Assembly (NCBI GenBank): GCA_002295705.1
Contig: DBHP01000099.1
Span: 1-20,778, forward strand
Source: Candidatus Neomicrothrix sp. UBA825
Lineage (GTDB): Bacteria > Actinomycetota > Acidimicrobiia > Acidimicrobiales > UBA8592
Reading direction: 5' to 3'
Length of the DNA stretch: 20,778 bases
Made by a program: the position numbers and the translations under genes. Each line of letters begins with the position of its first letter. Within the stretch, counting starts at the first letter, position 1. The notes under the pieces are model-generated. The model was not told where the DNA came from and made no database searches. It saw only the letters and a program-made list of their open reading frames with translations. Positions 1 through 7,165 of this stretch are shown one piece after another.

Positions 1-308
1 GCAAGTTCGAGTGCAGCTAGGTTTAGTTTCTTTCCGATACCTTTACCACGAGCTGAACTGTCGACTACGACATCTTCAATCCATGCACGTATTCCGGTTG
101 GGATTTGGAAGATTATGAGCGTCATTGTTCCCAATATCATGCCGTTTTCGTCCTCGGCTATGAGAATCTGAGCTGAGTCTGACTCAATAATCATTTGCAA
201 CGCTTCTCCGGTAGGTGGATTGCTCGAAGAAGATAATTGCGGGATCAATAGTCTGTAGGCATCTGTAAGAGATTCTGTTACCTCAGTTACTGGTCTAATA
301 GTTACCAT
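1..308 (-). CDS. GNAT-family N-acetyltransferase, partial (C-terminus outside window)
   Basis: About 102 codons are visible, read from an ATG at 308 and running off the left edge. The translation has the GNAT fold signature: a first strand and helix (MVTIRPVTEVTESL), a central strand pair (AQILIAEDEN...GTMTLII), then the V-V-D-x-x-x-R-G-K-G-I-G segment that binds the pyrophosphate of acetyl-CoA. A good Shine-Dalgarno (AAAGGAGG on the minus strand, 322-329) lies 13 nt before the start, slightly far but supportive. The acceptor substrate cannot be told from sequence. It is divergent from the PAC2 gene with 78 nt between them. Family call is firm; function beyond acyl transfer is unknown. Confidence 0.85.
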   Translation of the reverse strand, partial: MVTIRPVTEVTESLTDAYRLLIPQLSSSSNPPTGEALQMIIESDSAQILIAEDENGMILGTMTLIIFQIPTGIRAWIEDVVVDSSARGKGIGKKLNLAALEL

Positions 309-386
309 GAAAATATCGTATCCTCCTTTCAAACGAATGGTCATTTGAAGTGCAATATCAGAAAAGAATGATTAAAGTTTTGTTCG

Positions 387-1220
387 ATGAGTGAATTTGG
401 AATGATTACCGATGAGTCTTCCACAAAAGCTCCCATTATGGTTATAGCCTTCGCTGGGTGGAATGATGCTGGAGGTGCTTCTACTTGGGCAATTCGAAGT
501 CTTATTGAAAAGACTATTGCAACAGAAATTCTCACTTTTGATTCCGAAGATTATTATGATTTTTCTAGAGAGCGACCCACCGTTCACCTAGATGGTGAGT
601 CGAGGTTTCTTAGCTGGCCGAAAAATACAATTTCGTTATCAGATGATGGTTCTCTGCTACTTATGGAAGGAGTTGAGCCACAGCTAAATTGGAAAACTTT
701 CACACAGAATATTTTAACTGAGGCTCAAAAGCACAATGTCTCGATGATTATCACATTAGGTTCTTTACTTGCTGAAGTTCCACATTCACGCCCGGTGTTA
801 ATTCATGGCGTGAGCGAAAATGCTGAGACTAATGAATCCTACGGCCTGCAGACATCTTCCTATGAAGGACCAACGGGAATTATCGGTGTTATCAATCAAT
901 TATCCACGGACGCCGGTATCCCCAATATGTCGTTTTGGGCAACTGTTCCAAACTATGTTGCGGGGGCTGAATCTCCTAAAGCAGCATTAGCTTTAATTGA
1001 AAGACTCAAAACAACTCTCAACCTTTCATTGAATACAACGGACTTAGAAATTGCGTCTTCGGCCTATGAAAGGCAGATAAATCAAATAATTGAAGGTGAT
1101 GAAGACACCTCGAAATACGTTGATGAACTTGAGGACAACTATGATGCTGGTGATTATGAGGTTGCTAGTCCTGAAGACTTTGTAAAAGACGTAGAGAATT
1201 TCTTACGTGACCAAGATTAG
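387..1220 (+). CDS. PAC2 family protein (proteasome assembly chaperone-like)
   Basis: A 277-residue cytoplasmic protein matching actinobacterial PAC2 proteins along its length. Family landmarks are visible in order: an early AFAGWNDAGGAS segment (residues about 22-33), a Y-Y-D-F-S-x-x-R-P-T-V stretch near 56, a GVEPQLNW motif, a LGSLLAEVPHSRPV stretch, and YEGPTGIIGV followed by a P-N-Y-V-A-G...S-P-K-A-A helix start. The C-terminus is acidic (EGDEDTSKYVDELEDN), common in this family. PAC2 proteins are related to eukaryotic proteasome chaperones, but their role in bacteria is not settled and no proteasome gene lies nearby. No Shine-Dalgarno precedes the ATG; a -10-like TAAAGT at 373-378 ends 8 nt before it, suggesting a leaderless mRNA. 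An in-frame ATG at 402 is an alternative start. It converges on the Nudix gene with 8 nt between stops. Confidence 0.9.
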   Translation: MSEFGMITDESSTKAPIMVIAFAGWNDAGGASTWAIRSLIEKTIATEILTFDSEDYYDFSRERPTVHLDGESRFLSWPKNTISLSDDGSLLLMEGVEPQLNWKTFTQNILTEAQKHNVSMIITLGSLLAEVPHSRPVLIHGVSENAETNESYGLQTSSYEGPTGIIGVINQLSTDAGIPNMSFWATVPNYVAGAESPKAALALIERLKTTLNLSLNTTDLEIASSAYERQINQIIEGDEDTSKYVDELEDNYDAGDYEVASPEDFVKDVENFLRDQD

Positions 1221-1228
1221 AAAGCACA

Positions 1229-1903
1229 TCATATTGCATCATCTTCTTTCCACACAGGCCGGCGCGGCTTATCAAATTCAACTTCAATAGCCTCTCCACG
1301 TATTGCTGCAAATGCGTGATCTACCCAGTTTCCCGATCCGGCGAGAGGGTTTGGAAGTTTATTCTGAGAGAAAAACCCTGCATCAGTGCATTCAAGCGGG
1401 TGGTGTTTTAACTCGCCTCCAATGACTTTGCAATGGAAGACAATTGAATAGAGAGGCATCCGAGTAAATTTTGCACGGACCCCATCAAGAATCGAAATTA
1501 TTCTTTGAGCCTCCACATGTATCCCCGTTTCTTCAAAGACTTCTTTCTCTGCTATCTCTGCTGCTGAATATCCAACGTCGGCAAAACCTGTTGGGAAAAG
1601 CCACACCCCTGAATCAGAGCGTTGGATTAGAAGAATTTCTCCGTCTTCATTTCCGACAACAGCACCAATGGCAACCTTTGGAGTTACATATCCTGGAACG
1701 CCTTCCCCTACCGACTTCATCCATTCTGCAACTTTTTCTTCACTGTTTGAAGAATTAGAAATCTTTGCATGGATGTCAGATGCTACATGAAGGACTTCCT
1801 CATACCTTTCGCGTTCGTAGAGACTTTCAGTGAATGCCAGTCCAGTTCTTGCAATCCCTGCTAAAGCTTCACTCCAGCGGACTAAGTCATGCTCATCAGT
1901 CAT
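1229..1903 (-). CDS. Nudix hydrolase with N-terminal Nudix_hydro_N domain
   Basis: A 224-residue protein. Residues about 6-65 form a helical region (LVRWSEALAGIARTGLAFTE...) typical of the Nudix_hydro_N domain, followed by the Nudix fold from about residue 74. The Nudix box is at 106-128: GFADVGYS...EKEVFEETGI. The catalytic EExG core (E121, E124, E125) is present, but the first box Glu is Tyr (Y112) and the usual Arg is Lys (K120). Proteins of this domain family are often called ADP-ribose pyrophosphatases; the real substrate, a nucleoside diphosphate linked to another group, is unknown. Its ATG overlaps the glnD stop by 4 nt (ATGA), so it is the last gene of the amt-glnD run and is probably translationally coupled to glnD. 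It has no separate Shine-Dalgarno of note. Confidence 0.87.
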   Translation of the reverse strand: MTDEHDLVRWSEALAGIARTGLAFTESLYERERYEEVLHVASDIHAKISNSSNSEEKVAEWMKSVGEGVPGYVTPKVAIGAVVGNEDGEILLIQRSDSGVWLFPTGFADVGYSAAEIAEKEVFEETGIHVEAQRIISILDGVRAKFTRMPLYSIVFHCKVIGGELKHHPLECTDAGFFSQNKLPNPLAGSGNWVDHAFAAIRGEAIEVEFDKPRRPVWKEDDAI

Positions 1904-4215
1904 GTTCCGATTCCTGTCATTACTGTAGATGATTCTATTGCATGCTTTAGTGCTTGTTTAACCTCATCAGCATGCAATTGATCGTTGATTTTTTTTCCAT
2001 CATTATCTAAGACATAGAAGGAGTCAACAACATCTGACCCTAGTGTCTGAACTTTTGCGCTTAATATGTTTAGGTCAAGAGAGCTAAGTGCTCTTGTTAT
2101 TTGGTAAAGCAATCCCATTCCATTTGGAGCAGAAACCTCAATTACTGTGGCTGTAGATGATGTTTCATTATCTATCTTTACATCAGTATCAACAACTCTG
2201 TCGGGGAACTGTTGTGATATTTGTAGTGAGTAAGTCTGCATACGTTCAGCTAGTCTGGCTGCTATTGCGACTCGACCCCTGACCGAATCCTGAACGAATA
2301 CACAGACTGAATTCCAATCAATATCCTTAGTCGTATTCGGAGCGACTCTGAACATTGCTAGGACCATTCCGTACTCGGTGTGGGCTATGGCTTCTAAGAC
2401 GTCAAGGCCGCAAAGAGAGAGTGCCCCGGCGACTCTTCCGAATACAGCAGGTTTGTCAATCTCCATTATTGTTAACCGGTCGGCATCGCCCTCAACTTTA
2501 ATCATTCCTCGCCGCATCATCTGTAATTGATTTGGAGTAGGGAAAGTTCGTTCGATGATGCTGCCTGCTCCTCCTTTGAGATATGAGATTGTTCGGTTTG
2601 AAAGATCTTCTACTAGACCAGCTTTCCAACTGCTCCAAGCTGCTGGCCCAGTTGCGATAGAGTCAGCTTCTGTTAAGGCATGTAATAATTTCACGGATTC
2701 GATTGTTTTTAATGAATTACCGACGGTTTGAATTGTGTCGAAATCATCAAGGTCTCTTCGGGTTGCGATGTCAGGAAGGAGCAGGTGATGCTGACACATT
2801 TCGATAAGTATTTCTATATCTGCTTTAGGGAAACCCATACGACCTGCGATTGCTTTGATTAGTTGCACTCCTACTTCTGTGTGATCTCCGGGATAAGGTT
2901 TTCCAATATCATGAAGCAACGCACCAATAACGAGAAGGTCTGGGCGGTCGACTCGGTCTGCAAGTTTGGACGCCTCTGCAGCTGTCTCAAGTAGATGACG
3001 ATCCACTGTAAACCTGTGGTACGCATTTCGTTGTGGCCTGCTTCTTGCCGGTTTCCACTCTGGTAAAAGAGGAACGAATAAATCAAGTTGATCTAACGTT
3101 TCAAAAACTGGTATTGCATCATGGCCAACCAACAGAAGGTCAATAAATAACTCTCGAAGTTCGTCTGTCCATGGGTCTGAGATAACCAAATCGAGTTGCC
3201 GGAGCCGCCGAATTGTTTCGGGGGAAAAGCGTTCCTGATTTCGCGCTGTTTGTAAAGCAATACGTAAGACCTGTTCAGGAGTTATATCTATATCTGCTGA
3301 CAAAGCCGAAGAAACAGGTTTTCTTTTACCTTTTATCGTATCGCCTACCTTCTTTCCAAAGTTCCAAACTCCTGATAGTCCCGCATTCTCTATCCCGTAG
3401 CAGAGTTCATCTATGTTCCAGGAGATACGCCGTGCAGCTGATGCTACATCAGCCATTAAAAGATCTGCATCTTCGTATCCAAGCGCCTCTGAAACCGCAT
3501 CTTGTTGCTCGAGCAGAAGTTTATCGCTTGACCGTTTAGCCTGTTTGTGTAATTCCACACGAGCTCTCAAGATAACTTCGTAACACTCTAAAAGTTGATG
3601 ATGCTCAACTTCAAATGGTCCTTGCCCATTAAGATTCGCCCATCCCATTGCATGAACATCTCTCAGTCCACCCCGTCCTTCTTTTAATTCAGGCTCCAAC
3701 ATAAAGGCAACTTCGCCTTTGGCGCGATGACGTGAATGGATTGATTCAGCTAATTTTGGCAACCAAAATTTTGCTTTACTTTTCCATTGATCTATTGCTT
3801 TATCTGAAAGTTCGTTTGATAGTGGTTGAGATCCTGCAATAATTCTGCTTGACAACAATGCGGTGGCTGTGTCGAGATCTTCGCTTGCTAGGGTTAACGT
3901 TTCATTTATTGTCCGAACTGAATGCCCGAGCTTATCTCCTTGGTCCCAAATCGGGTACCAAAGCGCTTCAGCAACTGCTTCAATATCCGAAGCATCATCA
4001 TGTAATAGCAAGACATCCAAATCAGATAGAGGTGAGAGCTCTCGGCGACCGTATCCACCAACCGCTATCAGAGCTACATCTGCCCGGTTCTCTGCTACCG
4101 ATGAAAATAATCCGTGTAGCCATTGATCTGTTGCGTCACTGAGTTGCAAGGTAAATTCCGAACCTCGAAGTGCACGATCCGCTAGAAGTCTTTTCCTTTC
4201 GTCAATGATTGACAT
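1900..4215 (-). CDS. glnD: Bifunctional [protein-PII] uridylyl(adenylyl)transferase / removing enzyme
   Basis: GlnD modifies and demodifies the PII signal protein in response to glutamine. From the ATG at 4215 it is 771 residues; a GTG at 4233 would add six. The nucleotidyltransferase motif GGYGRRELSPLSDLDVL is at about residues 53-69, with the downstream WDQGDKLGHSVRT and TALLSSRIIAG segments of the family. The HD phosphohydrolase domain shows HRFTVDRHLL, then LLHDIGK (His-Asp pair near 435) and the QHHLLLPDIATRRD stretch. Two C-terminal ACT domains, the glutamine sensors, start near 580 (LTIMEIDKPAVFGRVAGAL) and 695 (VIEVSAPNGMGLLYQITRAL). It is somewhat shorter than the roughly 890-residue E. 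coli enzyme. The ATG is preferred because GGTGGAG lies just before it. The gene is 76 nt downstream of amt. In many actinobacteria glnK sits between the two; here no PII gene is present. Confidence 0.95.
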   Translation of the reverse strand: MSIIDERKRLLADRALRGSEFTLQLSDATDQWLHGLFSSVAENRADVALIAVGGYGRRELSPLSDLDVLLLHDDASDIEAVAEALWYPIWDQGDKLGHSVRTINETLTLASEDLDTATALLSSRIIAGSQPLSNELSDKAIDQWKSKAKFWLPKLAESIHSRHRAKGEVAFMLEPELKEGRGGLRDVHAMGWANLNGQGPFEVEHHQLLECYEVILRARVELHKQAKRSSDKLLLEQQDAVSEALGYEDADLLMADVASAARRISWNIDELCYGIENAGLSGVWNFGKKVGDTIKGKRKPVSSALSADIDITPEQVLRIALQTARNQERFSPETIRRLRQLDLVISDPWTDELRELFIDLLLVGHDAIPVFETLDQLDLFVPLLPEWKPARSRPQRNAYHRFTVDRHLLETAAEASKLADRVDRPDLLVIGALLHDIGKPYPGDHTEVGVQLIKAIAGRMGFPKADIEILIEMCQHHLLLPDIATRRDLDDFDTIQTVGNSLKTIESVKLLHALTEADSIATGPAAWSSWKAGLVEDLSNRTISYLKGGAGSIIERTFPTPNQLQMMRRGMIKVEGDADRLTIMEIDKPAVFGRVAGALSLCGLDVLEAIAHTEYGMVLAMFRVAPNTTKDIDWNSVCVFVQDSVRGRVAIAARLAERMQTYSLQISQQFPDRVVDTDVKIDNETSSTATVIEVSAPNGMGLLYQITRALSSLDLNILSAKVQTLGSDVVDSFYVLDNDGKKINDQLHADEVKQALKHAIESSTVMTGIGT

Positions 4216-4291
4216 GTCTCCACCGTATTCCACTTATTGTATTTTGGGAATACTCATGTAATGAAGAAATGCTCACTCACGGAAATAGTAC

Positions 4292-5509
4292 TTACAAATT
4301 GTAGGCAGTTTCAGCATGTTGTGATTGGTCTAATCCTGATTCTTCATCTTCTTCAGAAGCTCTCAGTCCTATAGTGGCATCAATTGCTTTAGCGATAACA
4401 AAGGTGACTACGAAAGAAAATGCAATTACTGAGACCATTGCTACGACTTGGTCGATGAATAATTCTCCGCCACCGAAAAAAAGACCATCTTGGAAGCCAC
4501 CAGGTTCAGAATTTATTGCTGAATTATCTGCGAAAAGGCCGAGTAGTAGACCTCCAATAACTCCACCCCCACCGTGTACACCAACTACATCTAAGGAATC
4601 GTCGTAGCCGAATTTATTCTTAAGACCTATTAAGAAGTAGCAGCCTGCTCCTGCAACTAGACCAAAGACAATGCTCGCTAATCCGCCGACGTATCCGGCA
4701 GCTGGTGTTATTGCAACAAGAGCAGCTACTACACCTGAGCAAGCTCCTAAAGTAGTCGGTTTACCGTCCTTGATTTTCTCAATTAGAATCCATCCAATCA
4801 TTCCTGCTGCAGCAGCAACGAACGTATTAAGTAAAGCTTGGATTGCTTGCCCATTGGCGGCTCCCGCAGAACCGGCGTTGAAACCAAACCAACCAAACCA
4901 CAATATTCCCGTACCCAACATGACCAGTGGAAGGTTATGTGGTGGGGAAGACTCAGATGGCCATCCTTTTCGCTTGCCAAGAACCAGTATCAAAGCCAGT
5001 GATGCTGCTCCAGCATTGATGTGAATTGCTGTACCGCCGGCAAAATCAATAGCCCCCATTTCATGATGCCATCCGCTATATACCCAATAAGTCACTGGGG
5101 TATAAACAACTAGCGTCCATATTGGAACAAATATTGCCCATGCCGAGAATTTCATGCGATCAGCTACAGCCCCAGAAATAAGCGCAGGTGTAATTGAGGC
5201 AAAAGTCATCAAGAAAGCCACAAAAATTAGCGATTCTGGATCCATATTCAGCCCGTCAAGTCCAAATTGATCCCAATTACCGATAAGGTCGCCACCCCAG
5301 AAACCGGACCCGTCGGAACTATTACCGAGTGTCCAAGAAAATGTAACCCAAAGAAGCGGAACTATACCGATGCAATACATGTTCATATTGAGCATGTTCA
5401 ATACATTCTTTGACCTATCCATGCCTCCATAGAAGAGCGCTAGCCCCGGAACCATAAATACAACTAGCGCTGTTGAAATCAACATCCAAGCAATATCACC
5501 TGAATTCAT
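4292..5509 (-). CDS. amt: Ammonium transporter Amt
   Basis: An inner-membrane ammonium channel of 405 residues with about eleven hydrophobic segments. It has the FYGGM signature at the end of the first helix (26-30), the pore twin histidines H163 (in GGTAIHINAGAASL) and H312 (in VVGVHGGGGVIGG), and the conserved D155 before the first. The C-terminus GLDQSQHAETAY is the usual cytoplasmic tail that contacts PII in this family. A reading from 5539 would add ten residues, but the ATG at 5509 has a clear GAGGAG (5515-5520) five bases upstream, so it is chosen. The repeat-type operator at 5561-5588 lies upstream and suggests control by nitrogen status. It is the first gene of the amt-glnD-Nudix run. 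Confidence 0.95.
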   Translation of the reverse strand: MNSGDIAWMLISTALVVFMVPGLALFYGGMDRSKNVLNMLNMNMYCIGIVPLLWVTFSWTLGNSSDGSGFWGGDLIGNWDQFGLDGLNMDPESLIFVAFLMTFASITPALISGAVADRMKFSAWAIFVPIWTLVVYTPVTYWVYSGWHHEMGAIDFAGGTAIHINAGAASLALILVLGKRKGWPSESSPPHNLPLVMLGTGILWFGWFGFNAGSAGAANGQAIQALLNTFVAAAAGMIGWILIEKIKDGKPTTLGACSGVVAALVAITPAAGYVGGLASIVFGLVAGAGCYFLIGLKNKFGYDDSLDVVGVHGGGGVIGGLLLGLFADNSAINSEPGGFQDGLFFGGGELFIDQVVAMVSVIAFSFVVTFVIAKAIDATIGLRASEEDEESGLDQSQHAETAYNL

Positions 5510-5560
5510 AAACACTCCTCGTTTGTGAAATAATGGCAACTTTCAAAGTACATTGTGTTT

Positions 5561-5588
5561 GTTTCTGAATTGTTTCAGCAGTGTTAAC
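5561..5588 (-). promoter_or_regulatory. Candidate GlnR-like operator upstream of amt
   Basis: Read on the minus strand there are three pentamers at exact 11-bp spacing: TTAAC (5587-5583), GAAAC (5576-5572) and GAAAC (5565-5561), each separated by six bases. This resembles the published actinobacterial GlnR box, built of gTnAc and GaAAc units with n6 spacers. It lies 52-79 nt upstream of the amt start codon. The match is by eye, the first unit differs from consensus at one base, and whether this genome has GlnR is unknown. Confidence 0.45.
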
Positions 5589-5633
5589 TCTTGGTGTGAA
5601 TACCCTTCAACTCTGATGTAAAATTCTTAAAGT

Positions 5634-5801
5634 ATGGACGTTCGTAAAGATTGTAGACACTATCGCAGTAGGTCTCTTCCCGCAGGTGACCAAATCCAAA
5701 AGTGCAGACTAGGAAGTAACGAAGAAACCCCATTTAGGTGTCCGGAATTCTGCCTTTTCTTTGAAAAGAGAAATATTTCCGATGCGGGTTGGAATCGCTA
5801 A
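5634..5801 (+). CDS. Small four-cysteine protein, unrecognised
   Basis: A 55-codon open frame (ATG 5634, TAA 5801) in the gap between amt and livH. The protein has four cysteines, C7, C24, C36 and C40, in the order DCRHY, KCRLG, RCPEFCLFF; H9 next to the first could also bind metal. The CPxxC spacing at 36-40 (C-P-E-F-C) and the ending FFEKRN...DAGW suggest a compact metal- or cluster-binding module rather than random translation. It has no signal peptide or membrane segment. A -10-like TAAAAT (5619-5624) ends 9 nt before the ATG and there is no Shine-Dalgarno, which fits a leaderless message. It is divergent from amt and 70 nt upstream of livH on the same strand. I do not recognise the family with certainty and assign no function. 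Confidence 0.6.
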   Translation: MDVRKDCRHYRSRSLPAGDQIQKCRLGSNEETPFRCPEFCLFFEKRNISDAGWNR

Positions 5802-5843
5802 GCATTAGAAAAAAATTCAATATGTGTGATTTCACTCCAGACT

Positions 5844-5855
5844 TGCGTAATCGCA
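5844..5855. promoter_or_regulatory. Short palindrome upstream of livH
   Basis: TGCG-TAAT-CGCA, a perfect 4-bp inverted repeat around a 4-nt centre, sits 16 nt before the livH GTG and directly upstream of a -10-like TAGAGT (5858-5863). The position suits an operator, but a repeat this short could be chance. Confidence 0.2.
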
Positions 5856-5871
5856 GGTAGAGTGTCTCTTT

Positions 5872-7164
5872 GTGGGAAAGAGACTCCGCCTACTTTCAGG
5901 TTTTCTTATTTTAGTTTTCGGACTTTTAATGGTTTTGCCTGCTTTGGCAAGTGCAGATACTGATGATGAACTAACTATAAGAGGAACAGTTCGAGTAGGG
6001 AGAGAAGTTATCCCAGACGCGAAAGTTATCGTTTCAAATGCTCAAAATATTGAAGTTGGTTCAGTAGTCACAGGTGAAGATGGTAAGTGGGAAATACCGA
6101 TACCTGGTTTAGGTGAATATACAGTAGTTCTTGCAGGTCCTCTGCCCGAAGGTGTGTCCGTCCGAGATGGAGCTTCCGACCAAATAACAGTTTTTGTTGA
6201 AGAATACCGATCAAAAGCCGTCGGCTTCCAGCTCATCGGCGAAGATCAGAAGCCCATTCTTGAGATACGACCAACATGGGAGCGTTTACTAAATCGAATG
6301 GTAAGCGGACTAAAAGTAGGTTTACTCGTAGCATTAGCATCTATAGGACTATCACTGATTTTTGGTGTAACTGGGCTGGTGAATTTTGCTCACTCAGAGA
6401 TGGTTGCGTTCGGAGCAGTGATTGCCTTATTACTCGAGTCAACAGTTGGTCTTAACGGTGCTTTATTTCCGTTAGCGGTGATCCTTGCTGTTCTAGCAGG
6501 AGGTGGACTTGGTTTTGGTTTAGAAAGAGGAATCTTCGGTCCTTTGCGAAGACGAAAAATGACAAATATCTCGTTAATGGTCGTTTCAATAGGCCTTGCA
6601 TTTCTGATGAGATACCTAATTCTTATCTATCATGGTGCAGAACCGGAGACATTTGAGTCCTTTAGAATACAAAGCGGGGTTTCTTTAGGACCCATTGAAC
6701 TTCCAGCGAAAGACTATTTCATAATTGGAATAGCTTTCACAACACTTCTAATGGTAGGACTTTTACTTCAACGAACAAAGCTTGGAACATCAATGCGTGC
6801 AGTCTCTGATAATCCTGCTCTTGCCGAGTCATCTGGAATTGACGTCAACCGAACAATTATGTGGGTCTGGATATTGGGAAGCGCCTTGGCAAGCCTCGGC
6901 GGCACCATGATCGGATTGACACAAGTCGTAGAATGGCAAATGGGAGAGAAAATTCTTCTATTAATATTCGCTGCTGTTACCTTAGGAGGGCTAGGAACAG
7001 CTTTCGGTGCGATGGTCGGTGGTTTGGCAATTGGTTTTGCCTCCGAGACATCAACATTCTGGCTAGATAATGACCTGAAGTTCCTGATTGCGTTAGCAGT
7101 TATGATTGTAATTCTTCTAGTAAGACCTCGAGGCATTCTCGGAGTCAGAGAAAGATTGGGTTGA
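5872..7164 (+). CDS. livH: Branched-chain amino-acid-type ABC permease LivH with N-terminal exported domain
   Basis: A 430-residue permease, about 130 residues longer than a standard LivH. Residues 1-28 look like a signal peptide (basic MGKRLRLL, hydrophobic core, then ALASA). Residues about 33-121 form a carboxypeptidase-regulatory/Ig-like beta-sandwich pattern: LTIRGTVR...PDAKVIVSN, VVTGEDGKWEIPIPG, GEYTVVLAG. The permease proper starts near 140, with SLIFGVTGLVNFAHSEMVAFGA (about 161-182) being the classic LivH segment, and ends with LVRPRGILG. LivH pairs with LivM to form the membrane channel of a HAAT-family importer. The start is a GTG without Shine-Dalgarno; a -10-like TAGAGT (5858-5863) lies 8 nt before it. 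It heads a tightly packed livHMGF operon. Substrate is not decided: branched-chain amino acids, urea or amides are all possible. Confidence 0.9.
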   Translation: MGKRLRLLSGFLILVFGLLMVLPALASADTDDELTIRGTVRVGREVIPDAKVIVSNAQNIEVGSVVTGEDGKWEIPIPGLGEYTVVLAGPLPEGVSVRDGASDQITVFVEEYRSKAVGFQLIGEDQKPILEIRPTWERLLNRMVSGLKVGLLVALASIGLSLIFGVTGLVNFAHSEMVAFGAVIALLLESTVGLNGALFPLAVILAVLAGGGLGFGLERGIFGPLRRRKMTNISLMVVSIGLAFLMRYLILIYHGAEPETFESFRIQSGVSLGPIELPAKDYFIIGIAFTTLLMVGLLLQRTKLGTSMRAVSDNPALAESSGIDVNRTIMWVWILGSALASLGGTMIGLTQVVEWQMGEKILLLIFAAVTLGGLGTAFGAMVGGLAIGFASETSTFWLDNDLKFLIALAVMIVILLVRPRGILGVRERLG

Positions 7165-7165
7165 A

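Noticed and set aside
3213..3539. Open frame of 108 codons on the plus strand inside glnD
   Set aside because: Lies fully antisense to the well-supported GlnD, with no family pattern and an implausible residue mix.
4671..5024. Open frame of 117 codons antisense to amt
   Set aside because: Mirror of a conserved membrane protein; Pro/Ala/Thr-rich translation with no start signal.
6768..7136. Open frame of 122 codons antisense to livH
   Set aside because: Shadow of the permease core; no start signal and no motif.
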